This document shows positions 46,114-54,390 of a DNA stretch of 64,000 bases, one piece after another. Positions within the stretch are counted from its first letter, which is position 1. Each line of letters begins with the position of its first letter. This DNA comes from Clostridiaceae bacterium. Its GTDB lineage: Bacteria > Bacillota > Clostridia > Lachnospirales > Lachnospiraceae. Location: the NCBI GenBank assembly GCA_910575795.1, contig CAJTGE010000004.1, positions 1 through 64,000 of the forward strand, in the 5' to 3' direction. A program made the translations under genes and the position numbers. The notes beneath the pieces were generated by a model that was not told the origin of the DNA, ran no database searches, and was given only the letters and a program-made list of their open reading frames with translations.

Positions 46114-46896
46114 ATGACATACACCGTATATGCAGATCTCCTGCTGGCCAGTAATTTTATCATGGACGTCCTGCTCCTTTGGCTGCTTCGCAGAATGATG
46201 CGGCTGGAGGCGAGGAAATGGGGGCTTGCGCCGGCGGCTCTTTTGGGAGCGCTGTATGCCCTGGCTACTGCTGTTTTTCCGCTGCCTGCCCCTTTGGAGG
46301 CATTTTTTACCTATGCAGGCGTGAGCGTTCTGATGGTTCTTGCAGCCTTTCGGATCAGGGGAAGAGGCGAGCTTTTTAAGGCCGTGGCCGGGCTTTATAT
46401 GGCGTCATGCCTGATGGCCGGCGTGATGGAGCTCCTTGCTTTTTCCGGCCTGCTTTTTAAACCATGGATGTTTGCAGCCGTACCGGGCAGCCTTTTTTTT
46501 GTCGTTTTTTTATGGGATCAGACGTTGGCGGGCGCTGCGAAGAACGGCCATCTGTACCAGGTGGAGGTGACATACAGGGGACAAATGGGACGGTTTGTCG
46601 GTTTCCTCGATACGGGAAACCGCCTGACGGAGCCGGTGAGCGGGAAACCGGTGTGTATCCTGTCGGCAGAGAGCGCCGGCGGGCTGTTTTCGGCCCTTGA
46701 CGGCGTTCTGTATATCCCGTTTAGGAGCGTTGGAAAAGAGGGGGGCGTTCTTCCGGCCGTGCGGGCAGAGCGCATGGAGGTTGAAAAGGAGGGAGTAAGG
46801 CTGGTGGTGGAAGCCCCTTATATCGCCTTTTCAAAGGAGGCGCTGTCCCGGGACAATACATATCAGATGCTGCTGAACGAGGGGATTTGGATGTGA
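46114..46896 (+). CDS. spoIIGA: Sigma-E processing peptidase SpoIIGA
   Basis: 260 residues. Five N-terminal membrane helices (to about residue 140), then an aspartic-protease domain with the active-site segment GFLDTGNRLTEPVSGKPV. It cuts the pro-sequence from pro-sigma-E in the mother cell at the septum after a forespore signal. GGAGGGGTGG ribosome site. sigE follows 41 bp downstream. Confidence 0.93.
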   Translation: MTYTVYADLLLASNFIMDVLLLWLLRRMMRLEARKWGLAPAALLGALYALATAVFPLPAPLEAFFTYAGVSVLMVLAAFRIRGRGELFKAVAGLYMASCLMAGVMELLAFSGLLFKPWMFAAVPGSLFFVVFLWDQTLAGAAKNGHLYQVEVTYRGQMGRFVGFLDTGNRLTEPVSGKPVCILSAESAGGLFSALDGVLYIPFRSVGKEGGVLPAVRAERMEVEKEGVRLVVEAPYIAFSKEALSRDNTYQMLLNEGIWM

Positions 46897-46937
46897 ATGG
46901 CAGGTATTTCTTATATTGAATATGAGGAGGAAGAAAT

Positions 46938-47678
46938 ATGATCATAAAGGTTTCCATGCCGGGACAGTTCCGGCTTAAGGTGGCGCCGTCGTTTAAGTCG
47001 GTGCTGTTTCCCAGGGAGGGGGAGATTCATTACATAGGCGGAGCGGATGTCCTCCCTGCGCCGCTCAGCAGCCGCGAGGAGGCGCAGGTGCTGCAAAAGC
47101 TTGGAACCGAGCAGGATTCACAGGCCAAGTCAAGGCTGATTGAACATAATCTGCGTCTGGTTGTATACATAGCCAAGAAATTCGACAATACGAGCGTGGG
47201 GGTCGAGGATCTCATTTCAATCGGCACCATTGGCCTTATCAAGGCTATCAATACGTTTAATATCGATAAAAATATCAAGCTGGCTACCTACGCCTCCCGC
47301 TGCATTGAGAATGAGATCCTGATGTATCTGCGGCGGAATAATAAGACGAAGATGGAGGTGTCCATCGATGAGCCGCTGAATGTGGACTGGGATGGAAATG
47401 AGCTTCTGCTCTCAGATATCCTGGGCACGGATGAGGATGTCATTTACCGCGATCTGGAGGATGAGACGGAGAAGAAGCTCCTGAATACGGCGATCAGCCG
47501 TCTGCCGGCCAGGGAGCAGCGGATCGTGAAGCTGCGCTTCGGGCTGGGGACGGAGAATGAGGATGAGATGACGCAGAAGGAGGTGGCGGATCTGCTGGGG
47601 ATTTCCCAGTCGTATATTTCGAGGCTGGAAAAGAAGATCATGAAGCGGCTGAAGAAGGAGATTGTGCGGTATGAGTAG
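46938..47678 (+). CDS. sigE: RNA polymerase sigma factor SigE (early mother cell)
   Basis: 246 residues. N-terminal pro-sequence ending near IHYIGGAD, which aligns with the YYIGGS processing site of Bacillus pro-sigma-E. Region 2: [31 protein letters not shown]; region 4 ends [21 protein letters not shown]. Activated by SpoIIGA next door. In most spore formers sigG follows in the same direction; here an acyltransferase and then a reversed, interrupted sigG follow. Confidence 0.97.
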   Translation: MIIKVSMPGQFRLKVAPSFKSVLFPREGEIHYIGGADVLPAPLSSREEAQVLQKLGTEQDSQAKSRLIEHNLRLVVYIAKKFDNTSVGVEDLISIGTIGLIKAINTFNIDKNIKLATYASRCIENEILMYLRRNNKTKMEVSIDEPLNVDWDGNELLLSDILGTDEDVIYRDLEDETEKKLLNTAISRLPAREQRIVKLRFGLGTENEDEMTQKEVADLLGISQSYISRLEKKIMKRLKKEIVRYE

Positions 47679-47684
47679 AGGGGA

Positions 47685-47735
47685 CGCGCGGCGGCAGGGC
47701 GGCTGAGGCTGCCGCTGCGCGGAATTGCGCTTTTT
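47685..47735 (+). terminator. sigE terminator
   Basis: CGCGCGGCGGCAG (47685-47697) pairs with CTGCCGCTGCGCG (47709-47721), a GC-rich stem, with TTTTT at 47731-47735. Confidence 0.75.
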
Positions 47736-47736
47736 G

Positions 47737-48807
47737 TCAGGAATTTAGAAGGCGGCGCGTGAAGAGGCTTATGCCGCGGCTTATCAGGGCCGGCAGGAGC
47801 AGTCCCAGGATCACGTAAAACGGCCCGAGCTGCGGCCGGAAGCTGACAGGGAAGGAGGAGAGCGTCTCCGGCAGTTCCCGCAGGAAAAAGCGCGCGTACG
47901 CATAATCCATGAGCTTAAACACTGTAAAATGCAGCGCCATGATATCAAAGGAGGCGCGCCCTAAAAAGGTCAGCGGGCGGGAGAGGAAGCGCCATTTTTC
48001 CACCAGATCCGCCAGGGAGAGGACGAAATAGATCCCCAGCAGGGAGATGGGGAAAAAGAGCAGTCCCGGGATGCTCATGCCGGCCAGGTCAATGTAGATA
48101 TGGAGACGGCTGTTGACCTGCGTCAGCAAAAACGCGCTGATGATACATCCGTACCAGGTTGTATAGCGGCGGAACCCCGGGCAGTGCGTTTTCATGATCC
48201 AGGCGATTGCATACAGGGGAACCACCAGGATGGCGGTCTGCAGGTTATAGGGCAGGCCGCATTTCCGCATGTTGATAAAGACGCCTGCAAGGCCCGCAGC
48301 GGCGGCCGGAAAGCCGATCAGGGGCAGGCGAAGGGCGGGCTTTTGGAGCCGTCCGGCCGCTGTGCGCCCAAACCAGACGCAGCCTCCGAACAGGGCGGAG
48401 GAGACGAGCCAGACGGGCACAAACCAGAGCGCGCCCTGGATCTGCTCCGGGCAGGAAAAGGAGATGCCGCTTAAGATGGCGGAAAGCATCATGGTGTGGT
48501 TATAAGCCGGCTGGCCCGCATAGAGCCCATGCCTGACAAAAAAGTTGTGAAGGAGCACGAAGACGGCCGCATAAAAGAAGTATCTGGGCCAGGCGCCGGA
48601 TAAGCGGGCCCCGAAATAGGCAAAGGGATCGTCCCCGTATTTGGCTTCATTATAGAAATACCCGGTTATAAAAAAGAAGAGGGCCAGATGGAACAGATAT
48701 ACAAATGCGCCGGCAAAATAGCCGCTGTGCCCTAAAACAATCGCGATGATTCCCAGCCCTTTTACGATATCCCAGTAGAAAGAGCGGGACGAAGCGTCCT
48801 GATGCAT
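47737..48807 (-). CDS. Acyltransferase family 3 membrane protein
   Basis: 356 residues with about ten membrane helices. The N-terminal DIVKGLGIIAIVLGHSG with its conserved His and LALFFFITGYFYN fit the acyltransferase-3 family, which O-acylates surface sugars or lipids. TTCTAA-type end close to the sigE terminator; convergent with sigE. It separates sigE from sigG, which is unusual for that pair. Confidence 0.85.
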   Translation of the reverse strand: MHQDASSRSFYWDIVKGLGIIAIVLGHSGYFAGAFVYLFHLALFFFITGYFYNEAKYGDDPFAYFGARLSGAWPRYFFYAAVFVLLHNFFVRHGLYAGQPAYNHTMMLSAILSGISFSCPEQIQGALWFVPVWLVSSALFGGCVWFGRTAAGRLQKPALRLPLIGFPAAAAGLAGVFINMRKCGLPYNLQTAILVVPLYAIAWIMKTHCPGFRRYTTWYGCIISAFLLTQVNSRLHIYIDLAGMSIPGLLFFPISLLGIYFVLSLADLVEKWRFLSRPLTFLGRASFDIMALHFTVFKLMDYAYARFFLRELPETLSSFPVSFRPQLGPFYVILGLLLPALISRGISLFTRRLLNS

Positions 48808-48897
48808 ACGTTTTCCTCCTTGTACCAGCCGATTTTACTATAGGGAGTGGAAAAAAGCAAGAGGAACTGTTTTTCAGGGCCTGTATGATAAATAACA

Positions 48898-49065
48898 TGT
48901 TACTGTTTACGGGTAGTATCCTGCGAGGTGTTTTTTGTGAGCGCAGCGGAGGTCACAGAAAACCCGAGGGCAGCAGCGCCAAACCGCGTTTTTTTGCGGT
49001 TTGTGTGCATCGCGAAGCGTGTCACTGGGCACAGCCCGGCAGGAGTGTGAAAAGTAACAATAACA
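48898..49065. repeat. MITE-like non-coding repeat downstream of sigG
   Basis: About 168 bp bounded by TGTTACTGTT (48898-48907) and an inverted AACAATAACA (49056-49065, one mismatch). Inside are AAACCGC (48981-48987) and GCGGTTT (48996-49002) around a T7 run, which could end sigG transcription. No ORF. I have seen similar GGGTAGTATCCTGCGAG-type sequence in related genomes, but the copy number here is one. Confidence 0.5.
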
Positions 49066-49159
49066 TCCCGCGCGTTTAACGAAATGACCTTGGTTCAGAC
49101 AAATGACGCAGCCCGTTTGCGTACGCGCCGGCGGGGGCTCTGCGCTGCGCGATACGCTG

Positions 49160-49654
49160 TCAGGTCAGATAATGCTTCATGGCGCGCAGGGCGCTTTTTT
49201 CGAGGCGGCTGACCTGGGCCTGGCTGATATGAATTTCCTCCGCCACCTCGGTCTGGGTTTTCCCCTCAAAAAAGCGCATGTCGATGATATGGCGTTCCCG
49301 CTCCGGGAGGCGCTTCATGGCCTCGCTTAAGGAGAGATCTTCTACCCAGTGCTCTTCGGAATTCTTTTTATCGCTGATCTGATCCATGACGTACAGGGGA
49401 TCGCCGCCGTCGGTGTAGACCGGCTCGTAGAGGCTGACCGGGCTCTGGATGGCGTCCAGGGCGTAGGTTACCTCTTCCTTAGTGACGCCGAGCTCATCGG
49501 CGATCTCACAGACCGTCGGCTCTTTTAAATTCTTTTTCAGGAGATGTTCCCTGGTGTAGATGGCTTTGTAAGCCGTATCCCGCAGGGAGCGGCTGACGCG
49601 GATGGAATTGTTGTCCCGCAGGTAGCGTTTGACCTCGCCTAAGATCATTGGAAC
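49160..49654 (-). CDS. sigG: sigG (late forespore sigma factor), 3' segment of an interrupted gene
   Basis: 164 codons matching residues about 105 to the end of sigma-G: VPMILGEVKRYLRDNNSIRVSRSLRDTAYKA in part, SPVSLYEPVYTDGGDPLYVMDQISD, and the terminal EIHISQAQVSRLEKSALRAM. Homology starts at VPM; the preceding STYA and all of regions 1.2-2.3 are absent. Upstream codons (a frame from ATG 49711 reading MIRSILITEFSLLPRQVNI) overlap the recombinase end and are element-derived. As it stands this cannot make a working sigma factor. Excision of the element would join it to a 5' part expected beyond the right end of the window. Confidence 0.93.
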   Translation of the reverse strand, partial: VPMILGEVKRYLRDNNSIRVSRSLRDTAYKAIYTREHLLKKNLKEPTVCEIADELGVTKEEVTYALDAIQSPVSLYEPVYTDGGDPLYVMDQISDKKNSEEHWVEDLSLSEAMKRLPERERHIIDMRFFEGKTQTEVAEEIHISQAQVSRLEKSALRAMKHYLT

Positions 49655-49679
49655 TATATTTACTTGTCGAGGTAGTAAG
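49655..49679. other. Attachment-site junction (element / sigG)
   Basis: The bases between the sigG valine codon (49654) and the recombinase stop (49680-49682). TTACT (49660-49664) and AGTAA (49674-49678) form an imperfect inverted repeat typical of half-sites bound by large serine recombinases. The exact crossover dinucleotide cannot be placed without the other end. Confidence 0.6.
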
Positions 49680-51098
49680 CTAAATTCGGTAATTAATATT
49701 GATCTGATCATCCGTAATCACTACAGATTCAATGATAATATGCAGGATATTTCGCTGCTCATCAATTGACAGAAAATTCCAGATATTTTCCAAGTTATCG
49801 ATGGTTTCCTTAATTTCTTTGTGTGCAACCCGCCTGGAATCCTCACTTTGCATTTTTGTTAATTTATCCTGCATTTTTTGCCGTTTTTCTTTTAATTCGT
49901 CTAATGTTTCCAGCAAAGTCTCATCCGGATCCGCGGCATACAGGCGGTACAGCCGTTTTATCTGCGCATCTACGGAGTCAATATTTTTTTCTAATTCAGA
50001 CGTGTCAAACAATCCAGAGGAAGAAGTATCATTCATAGATTGCACCTCTAACGCAAACCGAAAGACATCTGAAAGGATTGCCTGTTCGATCTCTTCGGGA
50101 TCGCAATATGCCTGGGGACAGTTGATATCTTTAACCAAATATGGTTTGCTCTTCTGTCTGGAATAACACCCGATTTTCTTTTTTCCTTTTCCCCAGCTTT
50201 GATAATACAAACTGGCTCCACAATGTCCGCATTTCATAAGACCAGTCAATAAGGATTTGGAACTGGAGAGCCTTTTAACTGAGCGTTCCTCCAGGCGTTT
50301 CTGGACGCGATAGAAGGTATCTTCATCGATGATTGGTTTATGCTTTCCCAAATATTCTTTGTCACGATATACAATCCGTCCAATATATGTTTTTCGAGAT
50401 AAAATCTGTTGAATCCATATACCATATTTTAAGCCAGTCGTATCAGCAATCGCCTGAGGGGAAAATCCCCTCAGGTATAAATGAAAACAGCTCCTCACGG
50501 TATTAGCCTGATCGTTCGGGATTAAAATCCCCTGCTCCGGATCGTAGTCGTAACCGATCGGGATACGATCGCCTCCTGGCCATAGCCCGCTTTCTACCCG
50601 GGCAAGCATGCCCATCTGGGTACGTTCACGGATATTTTCACGCTCCAGTTGCGCAAATGCGGAAAGGATACCGATCATCAAACGCCCCATAGGCGTGCCA
50701 GTATCGATGGTTTCACTTAAGGAAACAAACGAAACTTTATTTGGCAGCAGGACATCTTCGATAAAATACAACATATCCCGCTGGGATCTGGATACACGGT
50801 CCAATTTGTAACATATTACATGAGTTATCTTGTGCTCCTTCACGTCTTGAATCAGGCGCTGCATTTCGGGGCGGTCCATAGTGCTGCCGCTCCAGCCTCC
50901 GTCTACATACAGCCTGTAATTTTGAATGCCCAAGACAGCGCATTGGGCAATAAGGCGTTTCTGCTGTTCTTCAATCGAATACCCTTCCTCCGCCTGCGCG
51001 TCCGTTGACACACGCACATAGAGCCCGGCAAATGGTATTATCTGAGAGGCAGGAACACTGTTTTGTTTTGTCTTGGCGGCATTTCTTTTTCTCGCCAT
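49680..51098 (-). CDS. Large serine recombinase
   Basis: 472 residues from ATG 51098 (GGAAGGAG upstream on the minus strand); the longer frame runs through the upstream small gene. Resolvase domain with GLYVRVSTDAQ (catalytic Ser), YKLDRVSRSQRD and ARG-containing IRERTQMG; recombinase domain (about 150-270); zinc ribbon with CGHCG near 300; C-terminal coiled coil. It integrates and excises DNA between short att sites. Its last codons abut the sigG junction, so it is the obvious enzyme for this element, like SpoIVCA for skin. Confidence 0.95.
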   Translation of the reverse strand: MARKRNAAKTKQNSVPASQIIPFAGLYVRVSTDAQAEEGYSIEEQQKRLIAQCAVLGIQNYRLYVDGGWSGSTMDRPEMQRLIQDVKEHKITHVICYKLDRVSRSQRDMLYFIEDVLLPNKVSFVSLSETIDTGTPMGRLMIGILSAFAQLERENIRERTQMGMLARVESGLWPGGDRIPIGYDYDPEQGILIPNDQANTVRSCFHLYLRGFSPQAIADTTGLKYGIWIQQILSRKTYIGRIVYRDKEYLGKHKPIIDEDTFYRVQKRLEERSVKRLSSSKSLLTGLMKCGHCGASLYYQSWGKGKKKIGCYSRQKSKPYLVKDINCPQAYCDPEEIEQAILSDVFRFALEVQSMNDTSSSGLFDTSELEKNIDSVDAQIKRLYRLYAADPDETLLETLDELKEKRQKMQDKLTKMQSEDSRRVAHKEIKETIDNLENIWNFLSIDEQRNILHIIIESVVITDDQININYRI

Positions 51099-51186
51099 AG
51101 TTACTCCTTCCAAGACAGCCATCCTCCTACAGTATATCATGCAGACATCCATAAGACAATAACCATCATTACAATACAAAATGCCA

Positions 51187-51363
51187 TTATCTGGTATTAG
51201 CTTCCAATGCGGACTGCACAGGATAATCTTTGGAATTGGAATGGATACGCTGGATAGCATTACTAACAATATCCAGTATTGTGCGGTTTGTAATCTGGTA
51301 ACCGCATAGTTCAGAAGATGAAACTTCCGTGCCATTCACATATCGATGAATAATTTCTGCCAT
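51187..51363 (-). CDS. 58-aa protein beside the recombinase; candidate directionality factor
   Basis: ATG 51363 follows GGAGGTATTGTTC. Predicted helical, with EIIHRYVNGTEVSSSELCGYQ at the start and ILDIVSNAIQRIH in the middle. It reads toward the recombinase, 88 bp away, and may be co-transcribed. Serine-recombinase elements often encode a small recombination directionality factor; these share little sequence, so the role is a guess from size and position. Confidence 0.6.
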   Translation of the reverse strand: MAEIIHRYVNGTEVSSSELCGYQITNRTILDIVSNAIQRIHSNSKDYPVQSALEANTR

Positions 51364-51740
51364 GAACAATACCTCCAATCTAATTATTGACAATAGAGAA
51401 TACTTTAAGCAGCCGTTCTGGCCCGAATGCATTCACGGGAAGTATGGCTCATAATTTGCAGTTATTTTTCCGCGGATAATGTTTTTTATGAAGGGCTTTG
51501 CTGCAAAAAAAAGCTATCCGCAGAAACCGCAACCAGTAAAGATAAGTCATACTTTTCATGAAATAGAACAACAAAAGAGTCAGAGAAAGAAAAAGAGCAT
51601 ATGAAATACGAATTATGTAATTCCAGTAATCCATATACATTTATTGCTGGGGATCTGGAAACATATGCTCTCACCGTGTTTGCGCTGAATACGGCATATG
51701 GGGCCCGGAGATAGGAGCGATATTGTCATAGCATTTATTT
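51364..51740. other. Gap between leftward recombinase unit and rightward cargo
   Basis: AT-rich. A minus-strand frame (51449-51640) would encode a 63-aa hydrophobic protein (YALFLSLTLLLFYFMK) but lacks a ribosome site. The stretch should contain the divergent promoters. Nothing else is supported. Confidence 0.4.
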
Positions 51741-52031
51741 TTGGCGGAGCAGCCGAATGGTACCAGCAGAAGTTTGACAGAACTCCCGATGAGGGGTTTG
51801 AAGAAAAGAAAGCAGGTGTCTGCAGCCTTATTCTCGTTTATGCTCGGGGATTATGAAGACAGACGGAGGTATGAGGCAGCACGGAAGGCTGTCATGGATC
51901 CGGAAAAGGAGGAGGAATTCATTAATGAGTGGCAGGATGGCCATAGTAGCCTCAATGACATAGGGACATATGCCCATGCCCTTGGGAAGAAACTGGCGGA
52001 ACGGAAAGAAACAACCACGAAAAAACAGTGA
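51741..52031 (+). CDS. Small charged hypothetical protein
   Basis: 96 residues if started at TTG 51741, 80 from ATG 51789. Charged, helical C-terminus (EDRRRYEAARKAVMDPEKEEEF). No clear ribosome site at either start and no recognised family. First rightward frame of the cargo region. Confidence 0.4.
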   Translation: MAEQPNGTSRSLTELPMRGLKKRKQVSAALFSFMLGDYEDRRRYEAARKAVMDPEKEEEFINEWQDGHSSLNDIGTYAHALGKKLAERKETTTKKQ

Positions 52032-52155
52032 TTTCAACTGTACATTTGGACGTTCCCGCTTAGAACATGTTTTTAAAACATTCCAGAGCTGGTAGATAGC
52101 CATAATTCCTATATAACAGAACAATAAAAAGAGATTGAGAAAGGAGAAACAAACA

Positions 52156-52812
52156 ATGATCTTGAATAATGAGTACCTTGAGGACATGAAAGAATACGTC
52201 AAGAACATGGAAGAATCCGAGTTTGCAAAGCGCGGAACCACAAAAGCGGCCGTCTTAGGCAGCCAGGAAACCATGGAAAAGCTGTGGGTCGTCTACCAGA
52301 AGGATGTAGAAGACTATGGCTGTGATGCAGAATTTTCTATCAGCGATGCAGTCAATGAAGTGCTTGGCGCTGCACCGCTGCAGAAAGCGGAGCCTGCACC
52401 GGAAAAGATCCGCGCCCAATATCGCTGCCCGTTCTGCGGGTCTGAGCGTTTTATTGGGCATCAGGAGATCCGGGCTGACGTATATGTCGGTGGAAACGGT
52501 GAATTCGAGGACAACCTGCCTGGCGGGATGGAGGCGAATATCTATGATTCAAGCCGTCCATATGGACCGTTTACCTGCAGCAAGTGTGGCCAGGAATACG
52601 ATCCGCTTCCGGAATACAAACAGGTGAAACTTCCCAGAGGGACATTTACCGTTGTCTCCGGCGTGTATGTGCAGAAGTGTAAGAAGGCTGGCTATAGCTA
52701 CCACCACGAGGATAACGGATACACAGTCCTCGGCAACGGCGCAAGAGCCCTGGCAGTCAGCAATGAAGATTATAACTGCTATTATGGTGGCCAAAGATCG
52801 TTCATACTGTGA
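52156..52812 (+). CDS. Zinc-ribbon cargo protein
   Basis: 218 residues from ATG 52156 (AAAGGAG upstream). Helical N-terminus, then YRCPFCGSERFIGHQ (about 90) and TCSKCGQEYDPL (about 135), a four-cysteine zinc ribbon with a wide spacing, and a C-terminal Tyr/Gly-rich segment. Of a type common in accessory regions of clostridial conjugative elements; function unknown. Followed 65 bp later by the next cargo gene. Confidence 0.65.
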   Translation: MILNNEYLEDMKEYVKNMEESEFAKRGTTKAAVLGSQETMEKLWVVYQKDVEDYGCDAEFSISDAVNEVLGAAPLQKAEPAPEKIRAQYRCPFCGSERFIGHQEIRADVYVGGNGEFEDNLPGGMEANIYDSSRPYGPFTCSKCGQEYDPLPEYKQVKLPRGTFTVVSGVYVQKCKKAGYSYHHEDNGYTVLGNGARALAVSNEDYNCYYGGQRSFIL

Positions 52813-52877
52813 CTGCCACAGGCGTATAGAAACATATCTCAAAAAAATAACGAACAAAACGAAGGGAAAATTTAAAA

Positions 52878-53333
52878 ATGAAGTATCTGCTGAACTGGAA
52901 CGGCGAGTACCTGGACATGATGATCGTTGCCGGTCCGATTGGCGATGAGGCCGCAAGACAGGCGATGAAGGAGGCGGTTATGGAAAGGCTCGTGCAGCTT
53001 GACATAGCTGAAGATGCCGAAGAGGCCGAGGAAATGTACCGTAAAGCCGAGGTGGCAGGCCCGGATGATGAGGACTATGAGCTTCATGTAAACCTGTCCG
53101 GCGCTTCCATCATGTGCGGTGACTGCTATGGCGACCACTATCAGATTGTGGAGTACCCACAGAAGGGAGGCTGCGATGAGCAGTTATTATTAAGGAAGCA
53201 AAAATTAAAAATAGGGGAGGGACGACACTTGTTATCGCTTCGGATTCCTGCCTGTCCGTGGGGTATGGCGGCACAAATGCTATGGTCAGAGGAAACGAGA
53301 AGGTTATCGCATTTGATAACTGGACAGGCTTAG
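52878..53333 (+). CDS. Cargo protein of unknown function, C-terminus altered by a frameshift
   Basis: The first about 100 residues (MKYLLNWNGEYLDMMIVAGP; EEAEEMYRKAEVAGPDDEDY) look like a real acidic protein. After GGCDEQ (about 53182) the frame runs through Lys/Arg/Leu codons that overlap a second, better frame. A one-base insertion after CAG would end this protein as DEQGYY and open the next gene from the ATG at 53176. The last 50 residues as read are therefore probably not native. Confidence 0.6.
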   Translation: MKYLLNWNGEYLDMMIVAGPIGDEAARQAMKEAVMERLVQLDIAEDAEEAEEMYRKAEVAGPDDEDYELHVNLSGASIMCGDCYGDHYQIVEYPQKGGCDEQLLLRKQKLKIGEGRHLLSLRIPACPWGMAAQMLWSEETRRLSHLITGQA

Positions 53334-53392
53334 TGGATGCGATTGACGCAGGGAAACACGCTTACCATAAATCCGATCATTCAGATGTATAG
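53176..53392 (+). pseudogene. Small cargo gene with a 1-nt frameshift near its start
   Basis: ATG 53176 has a perfect ribosome site (AGGGAGG), but its frame stops after five codons. From 53182 the adjacent frame gives IIKEAKIKNRGGTTLVIASD and ends VDAIDAGKHAYHKSDHSDV at TAG 53390-53392, about 70 residues in all. A single missing base explains both this and the odd end of the upstream gene. Either a real mutation or a sequence error. Confidence 0.5.
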
Positions 53393-53475
53393 AACTAAAC
53401 AAACTAAAAAAGCACAGTCTCCTGGGAACCAAGAAAGGATTCCAGTGGTTAAACGAGACAAAACAGGAGAAAAAA

Positions 53476-54036
53476 ATGAAGAAAACAATATATGTGCTCC
53501 ATGGAATGTGGTACAGTCAGTATACGGACCAGTCTATAGTTATCGATGTCTCCACAGATGAGTCTTGGCTGCTCAAAAAGCTGAGGAAGATCACTGATAA
53601 CAAGGCGAGAGACTATCTGGAGATGTACGGCTATATCCAGGAAGAAAAGGACGAGAAAAACTATGAGGTTACAAATGGGTATGGCAAACATGCGGAATTC
53701 CATATTACCGAACATCAGGTAGATATGCAATGGATGGCTGAATATCAGGACGATGAGGCAGGACCAGAGATCAGCCGTACACTCACAATATCCACCGCGC
53801 ACATCAGCCAGGGAACAGCACGTCTGATAGATATGGATGCCATTAACATTGGTTTCTATTCAAGAGGTGAGAGTGGATATCATATCACGACGGTCGGGTG
53901 GGAAGAGTATCAGGATGAAATGCCCGGCGACATGAAAGCCTGTGTAAAATTCGCGGCAGAGCATGGCTGTGACTGGCTGTGCCTCGATGCGGACGGGCCA
54001 GTGGTCCATAGGCTGCCGACATACCAGTGGGAATGA
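53476..54036 (+). CDS. DUF5983-like cargo protein
   Basis: 186 residues; AGGAG before ATG. The C-terminal half (TLTISTAHISQGTARLID ... AAEHGCDWLCLDADGPVV) fits DUF5983, found in integrative elements. The N-terminal half (VLHGMWYSQYTDQSIVIDV) is not recognised. A terminator follows at 54081-54113. Confidence 0.65.
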   Translation: MKKTIYVLHGMWYSQYTDQSIVIDVSTDESWLLKKLRKITDNKARDYLEMYGYIQEEKDEKNYEVTNGYGKHAEFHITEHQVDMQWMAEYQDDEAGPEISRTLTISTAHISQGTARLIDMDAINIGFYSRGESGYHITTVGWEEYQDEMPGDMKACVKFAAEHGCDWLCLDADGPVVHRLPTYQWE

Positions 54037-54080
54037 TTTCTTGATCCCGCTGTCCTATAAAAATAAAATGTTTCTCCATA

Positions 54081-54113
54081 AAGAAGATCCTATTACCGGG
54101 GTCTTCTTTTTTT
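54081..54113 (+). terminator. Terminator in cargo region
   Basis: AAGAAGATCC pairs with GGTCTTCTT, then T7. Ends the DUF5983-type unit. Confidence 0.8.
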
Positions 54114-54148
54114 GTGTAGAATCACCTGTTTTTATCGTTCTCCGGTTT

Positions 54149-54156
54149 CCATACTT
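54149..54156 (+). promoter_or_regulatory. CCATACTT motif, copy 1
   Basis: Within TTTCCATACTTCAAATGAAC, 47 bp before an ATG and 36 bp after a terminator. Shared with four other cargo units. Confidence 0.6.
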
Positions 54157-54195
54157 CAAATGAACTAAATAAGGAATATGAGAAAGGAGAACACA

Positions 54196-54390
54196 ATGAA
54201 AAAAAGAAATTATCAGGGGGACTTGAAAAAACACACGAACACGATTCTGCCCTCCCTGAACCGCGGGCCGTGGGGAGATTCCAGATACCTTGGAAACTGA
54301 TTCGGCTGGCCCTGGTCTATTTTGTGAGCTGCTTACGACTGAAGCCGAAAACTTTCAAAATAAAAAAAGAAAAGAAAGAGAGGAAAAAAT
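54196..54390 (+). pseudogene. Remnant, possibly of a DNA methylase-like gene
   Basis: ATG 54196 with AAAGGAG opens a 34-codon frame ending LPSLNRGPWGDSRYLGN; the neighbouring frame then reads PLVYFVSCLRLKPKTFKIKK. SLNRGPWGDSRYRGNCSG-type segments occur at the N-terminus of element-borne DNA methylases. So this is probably the frameshifted start of such a gene with the rest deleted. A weak assignment. Confidence 0.35.

Noticed and set aside
49655..49711. Element-encoded start (MIRSILIT...) fused to sigG as a functional short sigma factor
   Set aside because: No ribosome site, it overlaps the recombinase end, and it would lack region 2 needed for core binding and -10 recognition.
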